DNA from: Parascedosporium putredinis
Taxonomy: Eukaryota; Ascomycota; Sordariomycetes; Microascales; Microascaceae
Direction of reading: 5' to 3'
Assembly (NCBI GenBank): GCA_949357655.1
Contig: CASHTG010000019.1
Coordinates: 1,736,001 to 1,800,000, forward strand
Length of the DNA stretch: 64,000 bases
The notes beneath the pieces are model-generated. The model made no database searches, had not been told where the DNA came from, and saw nothing but the letters and a program-made list of their open reading frames with translations. The position numbers were made by a program, and so were the translations under genes. Below are positions 1-13,237 of this stretch, piece after piece. How positions within the stretch are numbered: the first letter of the stretch is position 1; each line of letters begins with the position of its first letter.

Positions 1-3000
1 TCTTCGGCGTAGGAACGGTAGCGAAGCACTAGTTTTCCGTCCTCGCCGCCCAAGTTCCGAAAGGCTTCTTTCTGCCTTGGGGATGGGATTTACCGCAAGA
101 AAGGCTGGCCAGGCTTCTCCGATTGGCGTTAAACGTGGCTGCCCAACTCACACACGCCTGGGCGCCTCTTTGGACCAATGCACGTGAATTCCGTCACGAT
201 GGGACCAAGAGCCCTGCATTGAAGTTGCAGGAAAAACTCGATCGTGTTGTGGCCTCAGGGGGCTTGGCTTGGCTTTCCCTTGAAATCGCTTTTGTTTTGT
301 TCTCGCTTGATCATTTTCAGCTGGCGTCGACCACCCAGCCCCCGTGTCTGTCCAAACAGCAGCTGCTAGCTGAGCTCGGGATGGGGCGCTAGAAGATGTC
401 GCTGGGCGTGGGATGGGTTCCAGGGGTGTCCCATGGTACGATGAAACCCTGGCCCGACCAAGAGGACAAGCCCGGTGAGGTGGAGTGGCATGTTGTGTTA
501 TGTTGTTGTGTTGTGCTAGTCCGAAGTCACATCTTCGACCTTGGCTTTCCGGACCTTGCAGTTCGTATTGCCTCTTGACCTCAGCTAGGTGCATGTTGGT
601 CCTGCAGGTTAAGCGGGGACGGATGCGTAGGAAGGCAAACATTGAATCGTGCTCCCAAGTATCGATGACGAGTGGCGTCGGCCGAGATCTTTCTTTGCCT
701 GCTTGTTCTTTGTCGAAAAGAAAAATACTTCCCCAACTTGTTATTTTTCTTATTCCTCCCGGTTTCCTTACGGCCGAGGCCCGCCGCGCGCCTTGTCTTC
801 CTTGATGCGATGGCTTTTGGGGGCTCATGATGATCGACCTTGTTAATAATTCCCGTCGGCTGACGGAGACGGGGAAAACAGCAGCGACAGGAGGATTTCT
901 TTTTATTAAGGACTATTTCAGTGTGGGTTTCCCCATGGAAACCCTCTCAAGGTGCGCCTCACTGCAAGGGAGCTGGCGAGCACGCCAAGGGCGGTGGAAG
1001 TAAGGCCGAGTTGAATGAACAAGCGATCCGAGTGAGGCAGAATGGATTTCACCAGTCTCCGTTTGCTTTGAAGACGGTCTGGCGGGGCCAGTTCGCGCGT
1101 GGGGAGGCGTGTTGCAGAGTAGCTCTTCGCTTAGAAGAGACTGGAGAGCAAGGCAAGACTGCTCCCTCACGGCTTAAATGCCGAGATGTCTGAACTGCTC
1201 CGCAATGCCTTGTGTCACTCATGAAAGAGAAACCCGGGGGCTGATCGACATGGAGACACCACCTCCACAAAGTTGACTCCATCCCCATGTGCTGCAGGTT
1301 TGTGGGAACTTTTACAAGTCCACGTCAGACCTCTTCTATTCGCTGTCGTCGGTTGAGTGTTGATACTGTATGCCTTCAGAAACTGATTGGCTGCGTTGGT
1401 CACTATATTGGAAATTTTTAGTGTTCCATTGTGCTTCTCGAAATCACGAAATCCTTTCGATTAATTACCTCGTGAATATTGATGGGGTCAATGGGGGATT
1501 TGTTTCTTTCTTTGTTTCTCAATTCTCTTCTTCTTTGGCTGTCGACCTCGATCTTTCTTTGGGCTGGGATAAATGCTCCCAAGCCACCAACCAGAGCGAA
1601 AGAAAACATCTATGGATCCATCTATGGATGTGCCCAGCGTTAGCCCAGAGAGACTTGATTGATGCTCAGAGGCTGTTCACAAAGTGCTACAAGTGCCTTC
1701 AGCGAACTTGAAGGAGATTCCCCTCCATCCTCCTCACTAGTTGCACGAGTAGAGTAAATAAATTTTGTGCGCATGTCCCATTCCATGCCTGCCATAGCAA
1801 AGCCGGAATCTGGCATGTATAGATTAACGTTGAGGTGCTCGTACGAACAAGTACGCCAATACAGCACAGCGGGGGTTCGGTGCTTTCCGTGCTGTGGAGC
1901 GGAGCACGAGAGTGACCAAGCATCCATCTATGGATCCATTAACGAGGATCGTGCTAGCCAAGGTGGCCAGAAAAAGTAATACTGGCTTCCACACCCATCC
2001 TCGCAACTAGGGTTTGCTCGATCCTGGTCCAAGACCACGCTGGGAGTTCTACCCCACCCTGTGTGCCATCCACTGGGCCCATTCCACGAAAAGCTATCCG
2101 CTTCTTTCAGAGAGTTGTCTAAATAGCCATGCTGCAAGAAAGGCTTCGAGAATGGGTTGACCCTTGATTCTCAGTGTACATCTCCTTTGCACATATTGGC
2201 ATCAAAGTAATGCTAGTTAGCCGCGTTTTGTGAGTGATGCGTAAGCGCTCGCGTCCTGATCCTGTATATACCGTGGCCTGCCATGCCCGGAAATTTTAAC
2301 GAGGGTTGAAGCGAAGCGATTCCTCAACAACCTTGGCCATCTCATGACATCGATGTCTCATGAGGAGGGCACCCATTTGAAGGGCCGCCTAGTCAAAGCA
2401 AGACGGCGGAAACTGCGCTACAGGCGCCCCACCCGAGAAGGGAGAGGAGTGACGGGACAAAATTACAGAAGTGGTGGTGTTCGTGTGCGGGACCAGAGCC
2501 TGTCAAGGAGAAAGATGGAAGGCTCCATTCGTATTGTGTCTTTGTTGTCCAAGGCCAAGCTTTTTTCGTTTTCGTTTGTCTTTTGGCTCCTATTTTTCCA
2601 TTCCCGGGAGAAGGACAGGACACTACCTGTGACATACTTCAAGTCCCCAAGATTGCAAACGGGATGCATTCGTTTTTTGCTAGTACCGCTCAGGTGGCTC
2701 TACTTCGATTCGTAAGCTATCGAGGGGAAGATTAATGCAAGCCGTATCCGAGAGCAGGATATTCACATGGAAAACATGACATCTAGCACGCAAAGGAAGC
2801 TGCAGCCCATCACTTCCTTGACTCAGGGCCAATCTGACAAATCTTCGCTGTCGAGATGAGAAGGCGCAAATGTTGGGCCTGCCAAAACCCGAACCAAAGA
2901 AAAGAAGAAAGAAGAAATAAAAGGACAAGGCCTTTTTAGGCTCTTGGGCTTCCTCCGCGCCTTCTCAAAATGGGTCTAGGTCGAATCGGCGCCAAACGGT

Positions 3001-4999
3001 CAATTTGAACAACGTGCGGCCTCTTCCTCTTGCGACGAAGATCGCCTGAACAGGGGTGGCTCGATCACCGACTCGATGGTTGATGGAGGATTGGTTCAGA
3101 TGAATGGATGTTTTGCATTCTCCACCGTGTCCCAGCCCCAGTCTCCAGTCTCGACCCGTGCAACCGTGTCAGCGTGGACAAGTACCTGTATTATTCGTGT
3201 ACATGGGGAAATGGGGATTAGGCGGCGTACGGCGTACGGCGTCTTTCGTCTTTCCCTCTCACTTTCCCGTGGAGTCGCGCCAGGAATCCAACTTGTCAAG
3301 GTGCATGCAAGCTGATTTTACCCGGATCTGACCAAAGTCTCAAAACCCGCCCTGGCTGGCTCCTTCCCGCCGACATGTCGTCGATTAAAACACCTTGGTC
3401 TCCACCGGGTCTTGGCCCTGGTGATGTCACCAGCGTCCTGCCCTGCCGTCCCCTGTCGCTCTTTGTCTGTCCCTCCCCAACTCACCCTTCATGTTCAATG
3501 TTCCTTTTTCTCTGCCAGTCGGCAAGCCTCTATTTTAACACATTCAGCTTCTTCCGTCCTTGCAGAAACAACCCCTGTCACGCTACTTCGGCGCGCCACC
3601 TCGTACTCAACCTTCTGCCATCCACTACCAAGATGCAATATGCCTGTCCCCATCGCATTAGTGGGAGCCAACAGCACGCAGAGGTAAGGAGTCGGGACTA
3701 GTTTGGGAGCGCTCGCATCCTGCGAAGGTCGAGATTTTCGGTCGTAGCGGCCAGGTCCACCAGCCAGACTCGGCCTTCCGATCGTGTCCAGTCAGTGTGG
3801 CCTAACCGTGGCGTCTGGCTGGTTCTCTCATAAATGAAGTTACTATGCCTCGTCAGCTCTCGCTGGCTCGTTAATCCATCATGTTGCGACTTCGATATCC
3901 ACTTGGAGACACTCCGCCCTGCTTAATATCTGCAACACGACAGCCTTTACGCTGGACCTCGCACTCGCAGATCCGAAGGGAAGGTGAGATAGGAAGCATT
4001 GCTTTTCTCACGTCCCCTTTCTGCTGTGTGGCCTCCTTTTTTTCTTCCTCTTTTTTCTTCATCAATATCGTTGTCTCGCAAATTCTAGGCCCAGGGAGGC
4101 GTGATGTCTCCAACGGCAATACCCTTATTCAATTTTGCCATCTTCCACTAAATCCTGCGTTCCTTGTCTGCGTGTCTCGGGTTTTCTCCACCCAACGGCA
4201 TCCCCACGACACTTTGCATTTGGAGCTCCAGTTTTCTCGTGTCGCTGAAACTTGGTCGTTTCCCTCTTGTCCTATCCTGTATAATTTCCTCCGGCTCGTC
4301 TCCTTCTCCTTTGTCGCTTTTCCTCGCTCTCCCTTTGAACTTGGCTCTTTGAGTGAACGATCAGAGTTAGGCATAGAAACAGAAACAGGGGGAAAGAAAG
4401 GATCTTCAAGACTGGCTCCCACAGAGATCAGCTTCATCGCTCCGACCTGCCCGCATCAGTGCTTGCCGCCCTTTGGCCAGCCGAGAGATCGTTGTCATGT
4501 TTTAACAGCCCAAACGGACACACGAAGTGCATCAATCTTTTTCTTTTTCTCTTTTTCTTCTTTTTGCGCTCACCCCTTGGGTATTTGGGCCCAACCTGGA
4601 ACGAAAGACATCCAACTTCAAACATTCTCGAATTCGGGGTCCTTTGCTATTATATTCTCCCTATTAATATCCAGGGCTCTCTTTCTACAGACACCAGGAC
4701 CCTAGCCACCGCGTGTGACAGCTACGGCATTGATACAACGCATCGCAAATCCACCGTCCGAGATTTACCAAGCTACGCGTCCTTCCTGCGTGCCGTCTAA
4801 TTTTTTGTTTTCGCTTCCTCTTCTGTTTCGGCAGCCCTTACCAATCCCTGGACCTCACAACTTCCGGTCGTTTTATCCGAAACTTGATTGAAAGTCCCCC
4901 GACAGCCAAAGACATAGCTCATCCAGGATCCGCCACCTCCCCGGAAGTCCGTCCCGTGGCATGCCACGCAGCCAAGGGGCCTTGTATTTCTGTTCCTAA
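1..4999. other. Non-coding region upstream of the 5000-8418 gene
   Basis: I found no conserved coding sequence here. Open frames exist on both strands, the longest at 3881-4705 (+), but they are CT-rich, low in complexity and match no family I know. From about 4000 to 4960 the + strand is strongly pyrimidine-rich, as expected for the promoter and leader of the gene starting at 5000. A 14-bp direct repeat (ATCTATGGATCCAT) occurs at 1609-1622 and 1926-1939. The sequence GGCGTAC is repeated near 3223-3240. Confidence 0.6.
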
Positions 5000-7900
5000 A
5001 TGATGGGCGACGTCAATGACCGCCCGCCGGTAAAACGGCGAAGGTCCAGGTCCAGCAGCGTGCAGCGGATGCTCGACTTGGAGAAGAAGATCCGGGTAAG
5101 AAATTATCTCTTCACACCTTAATTGTCTTGCCTTTCCCTCTTTCCTTCTGCCTCGCCCCTCCTCTCAACCCTCCCCCTCCTTCAACCACCATCTTTTGCG
5201 TTGCCATCAGTCAAGATGGCTTACACAAAAACGCACAACACCTCGAGGGCTCCGATGGTGCCGTACTCGTACCCATACGCACTGAGGGTCTGATATTTCT
5301 CCCTCCCTCCCCTTCCTTCTATCACAGATGCACCAGGGGTTGTGGGGTGAGGTCCGGCGTGATCTTTTTGCTGACTCGTTTACTCCTTTTAGTTGGAAAG
5401 GTTACAAGCTGCACCTCGCAACTCGAGACATGCGTTGGGCCTGCTCACAGATCCCCCTCAGCCGGGCCCTTCACCTTATGCCAGTCCCAGGCACTCTTCT
5501 ACCAACCTGCCCTCCCAGCCGTGGGTAAACCATGGCAGGTCCGCCAGCGAGATGAGCACCGCGTCACGGGCCGCGAGCCAGCCCGACCTCCTCCAAATGG
5601 CTCCTACTCTTCCAGAGCTCGGGTATCAACAGGTACAGCTGCCGCTAATGCCAGTCGCATGGCAATAGCACTTGCAACCGCACCTCCCAATCTTGAGTCT
5701 AGTCATGACCCCGTCTCCTCCAACCCCCAGACCCCAACCTGGGATCCCCAAGAAGGCGACAAGGACTGGAAAAAAGCCGCGGACAAGGCTGCCAAGGCCG
5801 CTAAGCGTGCCTCGGCGCAGAGACTCGTGAAGCCTCCTCCATCTGCCTCAAGAACGCCGCACCTGATGGCACGCCAACCTGCACCTGGACCGCCTACAAC
5901 TGGCTACTCTAGCCAGAGCGAGCGCTCCAGTTCCTATGGACCCCCGGACCACGCCTCGATAGACCAGGGATCGAGGCGGTCTCGCCGCCGATCCGACTCC
6001 GTTAACTCGATTACCTCGGTGTCCTCCATTGCCTCCAAGATCAAGGCGTCTTTTGACCGACCCAGGGGAGGAGCACTACCCCGCGTGGGGAGCGTAATTC
6101 GGCCTTCCTGGGTGGCATCAAGCTGCAGAAGGAGCTGGAAGCCGAAGCTCAGTGGGCAAACATCCAGGCCGGGCCGGGGCAGGAATCGTACAATATCCCC
6201 GCTCGCCACATGTACCGACAGCCCGCAGGCTCTAGCGTAGCACGATCACACTCTCGTTCATCAAGCTGTAGCGCAGTATCGACTTCCAGCCTGAACCCAC
6301 ACCTTGTTCACAATCCCCGCCACTCGTGTTCCCACAACAACACCGATATCGAGGGCCACCCGTCGCTCTCCGAAAACCTCGACCGATCTCTCGTTCCGGT
6401 TCACTATCTCGATCGCCCTCTGTCAGCCCGGAAAGTTCCGACCCCAATCTTCGACGGGCAGGGGGCAGGGACGGTTCTCGCGGACCGCAGCCGGGATCCC
6501 GTAACGCGTCCCGTAACGCCTCGCGACTTTCCATTGACACCATGAGCCTCAATGGCGGCCCAGGGCCCCGGCCGCGGACTAGTGAGGGGCTCTTGAATGC
6601 TAGGCCTCGCACAGGCGATAGCCTTGGAGGCGCGGGATTAAGCGATATGGCTGCCCTAAGTGCCGTCCTAAAGAGCATCGACCTCGCAGAGGACATCGAA
6701 GAAGTGGGAAAAACGCCCGAGAAAGTCGAGGTGGTCCCAAAGCAGCCCCTAGAAAAACCAATGTCTGATACGAAGCGACGAAGCACCCTTCCGGCCGAAA
6801 ACGGCACTCCGGTGCCTCCCAAGTCGGATAAAAGGACCCCACCATCTGCTTCAACGACACTGACACTTGCCAAATCCACGTCCAATGACCCAGCGCCGCC
6901 ACCGTCACGCCGCCGGAACAGCTCCTTTTGGGGTTGAAGCGCTCCAGTATCCTCTCGCCGATGAAAGCACGAAACGCCCCCGGAGCCCCTCGCACCACCC
7001 AACTCGACTCCGAGGCCGCCGCAGGCTCCTACTCAGCCCAAACCCCCATCCAACAGAAGGCCGTCGCCTCAACTCAAGAGGAGCGCCCCCACGGACGAGT
7101 GCCATTCGGCAGTTCCGAGACGCTGCAAAGGCCGCGTTCCATATACGCTCCCCTTCTGCCGCGCGGGGCAGGAGCGCCAGCGTGGCCTCTGGTCAGCTTT
7201 CACCCATTGGCCCAATCGCCGCCAGCGGCCAAACGAGCCCCTTCCCCGGACTCTCTGGAGTAACAACACCAGTCCCTGCTGAGACGCCCGCGGCAACCGA
7301 GCCGTCCGACCCATGGTCGTCCGCTAAGGCGGATACAGCTGACGCTCGAAGTCGTCCTCCACTCGCACACCAGAACAACACGACCCGGGGCGCCGACCGC
7401 TCTTCCGCGTCGGTCTCCTCGTACGACACCGCGCACTCCCATCATCTGTCGACGGTAACCCCGAACACCTCGCGTCCCGAGTCTGAGAGGGGGATCGTAG
7501 CCCCGCTAGTCGCAGATGACGGCCGAAAGTTCCTACTCGGCCGCGATAGGTCCGGCTCACCCGCGATCACTCGGCCCTTGGCGGCGGTCGGGGCTAGGAA
7601 TGCACCCACACCACCACCGGGACCAATGAACGGCCGTCGAATTGTTCGAGTGAGCAGCGGAGGTGATATATTAGCCAATGGGACAGCGAGTCTACGCCCA
7701 AAGGCCGAATCTACTACCTGGCCACTAAAGCCAGAATCGTCGAATCAAGAAATCGACGCCGAGTGGACGCAGGTTTCGGCCCCTCTCAAACAACAAAGCA
7801 ACCGTCAGCCTCTAGACTCCTCTCTCCTCCCTCGTTCTTTTGCCAGGCACCACGCTTCTAGTTCGATTGACAGCAATATTTCCACCCCGACACGGTAGGC

Positions 7901-8418
7901 AGGGGCAGTGGTGCCTCGTCGCCCATGATCAGGAGCAGAAATCAGATGAGAGGCTATAGCGACGATACAGCATCCGTGAACTCGGACTTGTATGTCCACG
8001 GCTCTCGCGATACCCAGACACCGCCTTTGAACTCGCCCTATTTCGAAGCAGCAAGGAGGCCGGTGGTTAAAGGAGCTGCCCGTCCGCCAGGTGCCTCTCC
8101 TCTCTCGAAACCGCCAACAAGTCGATCCCATCTTGCGGATGATCAGGTGGGAGACACCTTGGATAAGGTGCTTGTTCAGTGCTGTAGCTGCCGATACTTC
8201 CACGACATGCCGAGCGGGATGCATGAGCGCATGAGGCTTCACGGGGAGGCCAAGCGGTCTTTGGGCACAAAGACACCCATCATCACGGCGTACACGCCCA
8301 AAGCCCCCGAGAAACCGAGCACCCTAGCCGTACGATGCCCTTGGTGCCGACACGAGATGGGCATAAAGTGCTGTTCCGGATTCGTCGCAACTGTCCACCT
8401 CAAAAGAAGCTACATTAA
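5000..8418 (+). CDS. Conserved-looking low-complexity fungal protein with C-terminal CxxC-type Cys pairs; function unknown
   Basis: I do not recognise a named family. The proposed start is ATG ATG at 5000, giving a basic Ser/Arg-rich N terminus ending in a short Leu/Lys/Glu helix. An intron follows from 5096 (GTAAG) to 5392 (TTTTAG); a small extra exon inside it cannot be excluded. The body of about 1,040 residues is rich in Ser, Pro, Arg and Ala and looks disordered. It includes a Lys/Ala helix (DWKKAADKAAKAAKRAS, near 5764) and a helix with GIKLQKELEAEAQW (near 6115). The C terminus is ordered: VQCCSCRYFHDMP then RCPWCRHEM and KCCSGF, a likely zinc-binding arrangement. The stop TAA at 8416 follows a reconstructed LKEKLH ending. 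Seven one-base-missing frame steps lie near 5630, 6075, 6325, 6928, 7088, 7900 and 8405; with them the 5393-8418 part is a multiple of three. Gene reality is likely; the role is unknown. Confidence 0.7.
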
Positions 8419-11234
8419 AAACTACATGCTTACCTCCATCTTTCATACACATCAATTTTTCCTTTCTCGATGCTACATTTCCATCCGTCGTTATCTAGAA
8501 CATATCGAGGCTTCCTTTTTTGTAAAAGAGCCTTGCCTGCATTCGCTAAAAGGGGATCATGACTCTACCCTTTATGATAATCTCTCTCTTTTTTTCTTCT
8601 CTTATTGTTCTGCACGATATGCGCATAGCACAGGCCTTGTTATAGAGCGGGTTCCGGGAAGGCTTCAGGCCTGCAACATGTTTTTTATTGGGATCATCTC
8701 TAACGGGTCTACCGTGTTGGCATATACACCCTTTCTTTTCCTCTCTTTTCCTCGCCGAGGTGCGACTACGAACCTCTCCACTGGATGGACAAGATGGCAC
8801 ATGTTCTTTTGGGTTAGCCAGCGGTAACCGCATCTTCTACTCTTGTATATTTTGAGAAAGCATATAGTACATATCATACAAGTACATCAAGGTGTTGACA
8901 CTTCTACATACGCTATCCCTGCCCCTCAACGTTTCCGTGAGTTACATCAAACAGAGCCCCTTGTGTAGCGTAATGGTTCGTTGCATAGATGGCCCCCAAG
9001 CTGCATGGACACGCGGAGCTAAGGTCCTACATGCGTCTCTTGGAGAGTAAACGGTCCCAGGGACGGCAACACCGTCATTGGCGAAAAGGACGCCCCGGGA
9101 AGCCTCGAGCCACATACTACCACGCCTGCCCGGGAACCTTGTTTTCGTTGGCGGTGTTCGCACTTGCGCTCATCCTGGGATTGCGGCCGAGGGGACATTT
9201 ATGCCGAATTCAGGGAATTCCAATGTCATAGGTGTATGGAAGAGTGCGTAGAAACGCGTCGTTGGCTGGGGAAATCCGGGGTCCGGAATGGGAGAAGTGA
9301 ATATGGCTGAGACATACATGCAGAACTGGTCCCCCTCAAGCAGCTGCCAACCCGGAAAAAGAAATTGCACGACAACGAAGGATCGACGTTCTACACTGTA
9401 ACCGCCGAGGTATGATGATGGGAGGGGAGGGGAGAGTTTCTTGAACGAGGCTCGGAATGGGGTGGTGAGAGTAAGTGTGGGCAATCGATCTTGCTGGGGA
9501 GCTTGAGCCTCTTTGTTTAGTCTGCTTGCGGCGGCTGGGAGGACTAGGGTGGTTGATGGGTTGATGGTGATTAGCATGCAGGGCTGAATGGTTTCTCTTC
9601 CTTCAGCTCTGATGTTATCCTTCCGGAATGTGATTGTGTTAGTGAAAGCGTGTAGCGCATGACACTGGTATCATCTAATCTTATCTCGTAAACGAGCTTG
9701 TTGGCGTCTTGAGCATCAAATGGATTTCACACTTTATGCGACAGAAGAGATGCAGATATGGGTACGTATAGGCGTCCACTTTTCTGATGTCGAGATGATG
9801 CTCGGAATGCTGTGATCGTGCCCTATCAAGTCAGATACACCATATTGAATTCCACGAACAGAAGTGGGTCGCCCAATTCTAAGACTTGGGCTAGCTATGA
9901 TGACTATGCAGACCCGTCTCTAAATATCTATTCATCTCATCTCATGCTGTTCTTTTCCTTCTATCAATGGTGGGAGGGCCGTGGGTAGGAAGTAACCTTT
10001 GAGTGGGACCTCGTGCTTAATCGGGGCCGCAATCTCGGGGGCCGGTGCTCGCGCAAACGGGTGTTCTCGGAAGCTGGTCCACTTTCAACGCCGGACGGGA
10101 GTGACGGAGCGGCGTGGCCCGGCTTTGGCATGGAGACTATTAGGATGCAGAGTTTGGCCTTGTGCACAGCTCCACGTGTCTACGACTCTTGTTGGGACAG
10201 GGGCTGAGTGGGAGGCCCAGCCCAGCGGAAGATTGGAGGACGTGCGTGATAAACCCTTGGGGGACCTGATGAACTACATATGGGCTTTCAAAAGATCATT
10301 GATGAATCATTCAGCTAGTAGACTTGTTGTTTCTCTAGCATGATATAGTCTATTTGAAGAGTGCGAGCGGAGCGTGTAAGTTGTATAGGGCGGAAATCGA
10401 GACACAGAACTACAGGAGAATATGTTTCCGAGCCATTTAAGCAGATATCGGAACAAATGTGTTGGGGTGACGCTAATTAGCACTTTGAGTGCGCGAAGCA
10501 TCCATTCTGTGGATCCCCAAAGCTTGGAATTTGATACACGTCTCCTTTGGTGGTTCATGGGTAAATTCATTCCTGTGGCGGTTCGAGGACTTCATTCTTG
10601 AGTCTCAGGTGGAGAATCTGATGATTCATGGAGAAGCGTTCCCTGGATCGTAGTTACCCCTCGAGGCTGCTTGTGTTATTTTTCTCTCTTTTTTTCTTTT
10701 TTTCTTTGATAAAGACGAATGAATAAAAACAGGAGACAAATCATTTGCCAATGATCAATTTGAATAGAACCACCGAATAGGTGCGCTCAGTGGCCGTTCC
10801 GTCAATCATTTCGCAAGCAGTTCAATTGGAGAGGGAGGCGCGAGCGGCGTGCGCACTGGCACTGAGTGGCTGCGCTGAATGCACTTGCCTTGGAAAGCTC
10901 TCCACTCCGTCACTGAAGGTCTCCAAGAGACAGTCAATCCAGCTGTCAGACACGGAAGGAGATTGGGGAAGGAAGACACGAGGGGAACCAAACCAACACG
11001 CAGTGACCCCCTCCCTTCCGCAAAGGAGAAAAAAACAACGGCCAATGGAGGGAAAGAACAAACGTCAATTCGAACAGGAAAAAAACCAGCAAAACCTCAA
11101 TAGCCTACAATAAGGGGGCGATTGAAAAAAATCATCATCGCTCTTGGCCCATCCGACGAATTGATTCCTGCGAAATATCATATCTCTCTTTTCCTTTTCT
11201 CCCTTTCCCATCCCTTGGAGAATGCGATACATCG
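8419..11234. other. Intergenic region between the 5000-8418 gene and the SAS4-like gene
   Basis: No convincing gene. The first few hundred bases are T-rich and probably carry the 3' UTR of the upstream gene. One intact ATG-started frame on the minus strand (9170-9577) is listed separately. The last 100 bases before 11235 are CT-rich and look like a leader. Confidence 0.5.
9170..9577 (-). CDS. Possible orphan ORF, 135 aa
   Basis: An uninterrupted ATG-started frame of 135 codons lies alone in a 2.8-kb gap. The product begins with a mildly hydrophobic stretch rich in Thr, Leu, Val and Ala, then a Pro/Ser-rich middle, and has no motif I recognise. GTATGT within the frame (just after codons for FCM) could also be a splice donor, so the true product could differ. 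It may equally be a chance ORF: fungal intergenic DNA of this base composition yields such frames by chance, and several others occur nearby. Confidence 0.15.
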   Translation of the reverse strand: MLITINPSTTLVLPAAASRLNKEAQAPQQDRLPTLTLTTPFRASFKKLSPPLPSSYLGGYSVERRSFVVVQFLFPGWQLLEGDQFCMYVSAIFTSPIPDPGFPQPTTRFYALFHTPMTLEFPEFGINVPSAAIPG

Positions 11235-13237
11235 ATGGCGACACTTAGCAGATCGTCGCGCAGACCCGAAGACAACGCACTACATCACCATCATCACATT
11301 GTCGGCAGGCCGACCGCCACGCACCACCACCTCATGGCGACCTCGGCGGCACGCGCCAACACCGCTGCCGCCGCTCTCGCCACGCAAACCAAAATATCCT
11401 CTCTCGAGGCGCGAGCGGACGCGTCAAGCGGGCCCTCGATGCGACCGATTGCGACCCCGATGATAAGGTCATCACCAAGCGTTCGAGAATTACGGTCGAT
11501 ATTCCCGCGCGAGCCGTGAATACTGGTGGTACAGTGGGCGGGAGTGGTGGCAGTGGTGGAGTGGTGGGAACGACGGGTGACGGGGCCCGCCGGTAGCGGC
11601 GACTTGGCGGGTTCGGGCACTGTGCTTCAGAAGGGTGCCCCCATCCCAGCGTGCCAGGGGCCAAAGCAACAGGCGGTTCAGCAGGCTGGACCACCTGCTG
11701 CCGCCGACCACGGCAAAATCGACCCCCTGACGGAAAACAAGGCGAGACACGCTTCGGGGACGAGGCCACCAGACAAGCGGAGAAAATTGACGCGTCGAAA
11801 ACTAATAACACGGACAAGCTCACCAAAAGCCAGGAGAAGGTTCGGAATGGGATCCAGCATGAGCTTGACAGGCTACAGCCCGCCTCCGCCGATGCGAAAC
11901 CCGAGGGCCGCAAGCTGAGGTCCCAGGAGACTATACGGTTCAAGAGCGAGCTGTCGACGTACTTTCCAGAGTACGACGAAGTCATTGGGAACGATCCCAA
12001 ACAATCTCGTAAGTACCTCGGATGTCGTCAATTGCGTCTCTTCCAAAACTACGCGCGGCGTTGTCGTATGGTGTCTCGTGACTAACCTTGGGGCGGCTCT
12101 AATAGATCTCCTGAATCTCGAAACTCCAATCATCATAGTCGAGTCCGCACATCCTCTACTAGAAACGTCAGAGACCGCAAAGACAAACGCCCGGAAGCGG
12201 CCTCTCAAAGAACAAGCCTCACACGACACAGGCTCCTTGACCGATAATCTTAATATTGTGCAGCACTATGGGGACGCGTTATTTGACGATTTATATGATT
12301 CGCAACGAATCGATTTCGGATTTCTCGAAGCCAGATTAAAGAAAAAGCTGCCGGAAGATCCTTTGCTCGACACATACTACGAGCCTACCCACAAGAAGGC
12401 TGAGCGGACGGAGAAGTCTATTCGAAACCGAGAGAGGGGCGTGCCCAGCATGAGCGTGATCGCATCATCCGGCTGCTTGATGGCCTCCAAGGCCATGACT
12501 GGCTTAGGATCATGGGTGTCAGCGGCATTACGGAGAGCCGCAAAAGTCGTTCGAGCCCGCGCGAGATTATTTTATCAAGGGTTGCCAGGCTATCCTGGAT
12601 AAGTTCCGTCGATGGACCCTCGAAGAGAAGAGGCGCAAGCTCGACCGTGAGCGCAAGGAAGCGGAGCAGAGTGAACCACAGCCTGCCTCTGGCATGCTGC
12701 GGAGCGGTTCGTCCGCCCCTCGCGCCGAGGACGAACCCTCAGGTGCGGGCGATGACGCCTCTGTTGTGAGCGATCCCAATAGTGATGTGGACGCTTCCAT
12801 CGCGAAACAGCTGCAGGAGGAAGCGTTAGCAAGGGCCCAAGTAGCAGCCGAAGCTGCGGCCGTGATGGCGCAGCCTCCGAACCGACAAAGGCAAGCAGTG
12901 AGACAAAGCAGCCCGCGAAGCGTTTGCGTGGCAAGGCGGCTGCTGCGAAACCCACTACGGCGTCCACAAGCAAGACATCGGCTGCCAGGAAGCCCGCGGA
13001 GCCAGTGGCAACCAAGCCTCCCAAAGAATTTACCTCATTCTTCAAGAAGAAGCACGAGCGCGATGCGGCCCTTAGCCGGGGACGCAGATCAGGTCGTAAG
13101 ATTCTTGCTTGGGGCCTCCCGCTCCCCGATATGCCCGAGGCCGAATTTGATCTCCTGACGATTTCAAAGATTTCGAGGGTGCTAATAAGGGTAGCGCACG
13201 GAAGAAGAGGCGCGACAAGAGGGCCACCAGGGTTTAA
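11235..13237 (+). CDS. SAS4: SAS4-type silencing / histone acetyltransferase complex subunit
   Basis: The later half matches my recollection of the fungal 'Something about silencing, SAS complex subunit 4' domain. In yeast, Sas4 pairs with the MYST acetyltransferase Sas2 and Sas5 to acetylate H4K16. The start is ATG 11235 (MATLSRSSRRP), followed by a His/Ala-rich disordered N terminus. A conserved block FKSELSTYFPEYDEVIG precedes an intron at 12009-12105. After it come a short acidic motif (YGDALFDDLYDSQRIDF) and the long charged helical core at about residues 355-445, with QHERDRIIRLLDGLQGHDW, MGVSGITES and the Lys/Arg/Glu-rich KFRRWTLEEKRRK. The C terminus is basic and ends KKRRDKRATRV then TAA. 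About 637 residues are implied. Frame steps of one missing base are clear near 11390, 12440 (GGGCGTGCC), 12545 (AAAA), 12885 and 13152 (CTCC); three more fit 11590-11740. The chromatin role is inferred from the family. Confidence 0.72.

Noticed and set aside
148..828. 226-codon minus-strand frame at the left end
   Set aside because: Arg/Ser/Pro-rich with no recognisable domain and no promoter-like context.
3881..4705. 274-codon open frame upstream of the 5000-8418 gene
   Set aside because: Composition is dominated by pyrimidine-rich leader sequence (Ser/Phe/Leu/Pro runs), no domain is visible, and it ends shortly before the real gene.
5000..8418. Programmed ribosomal frameshifting as an explanation for the repeated frame changes
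   Set aside because: Too many sites per gene, no slippery heptamers with a consistent spacing to structures, and the same pattern occurs in unrelated genes.
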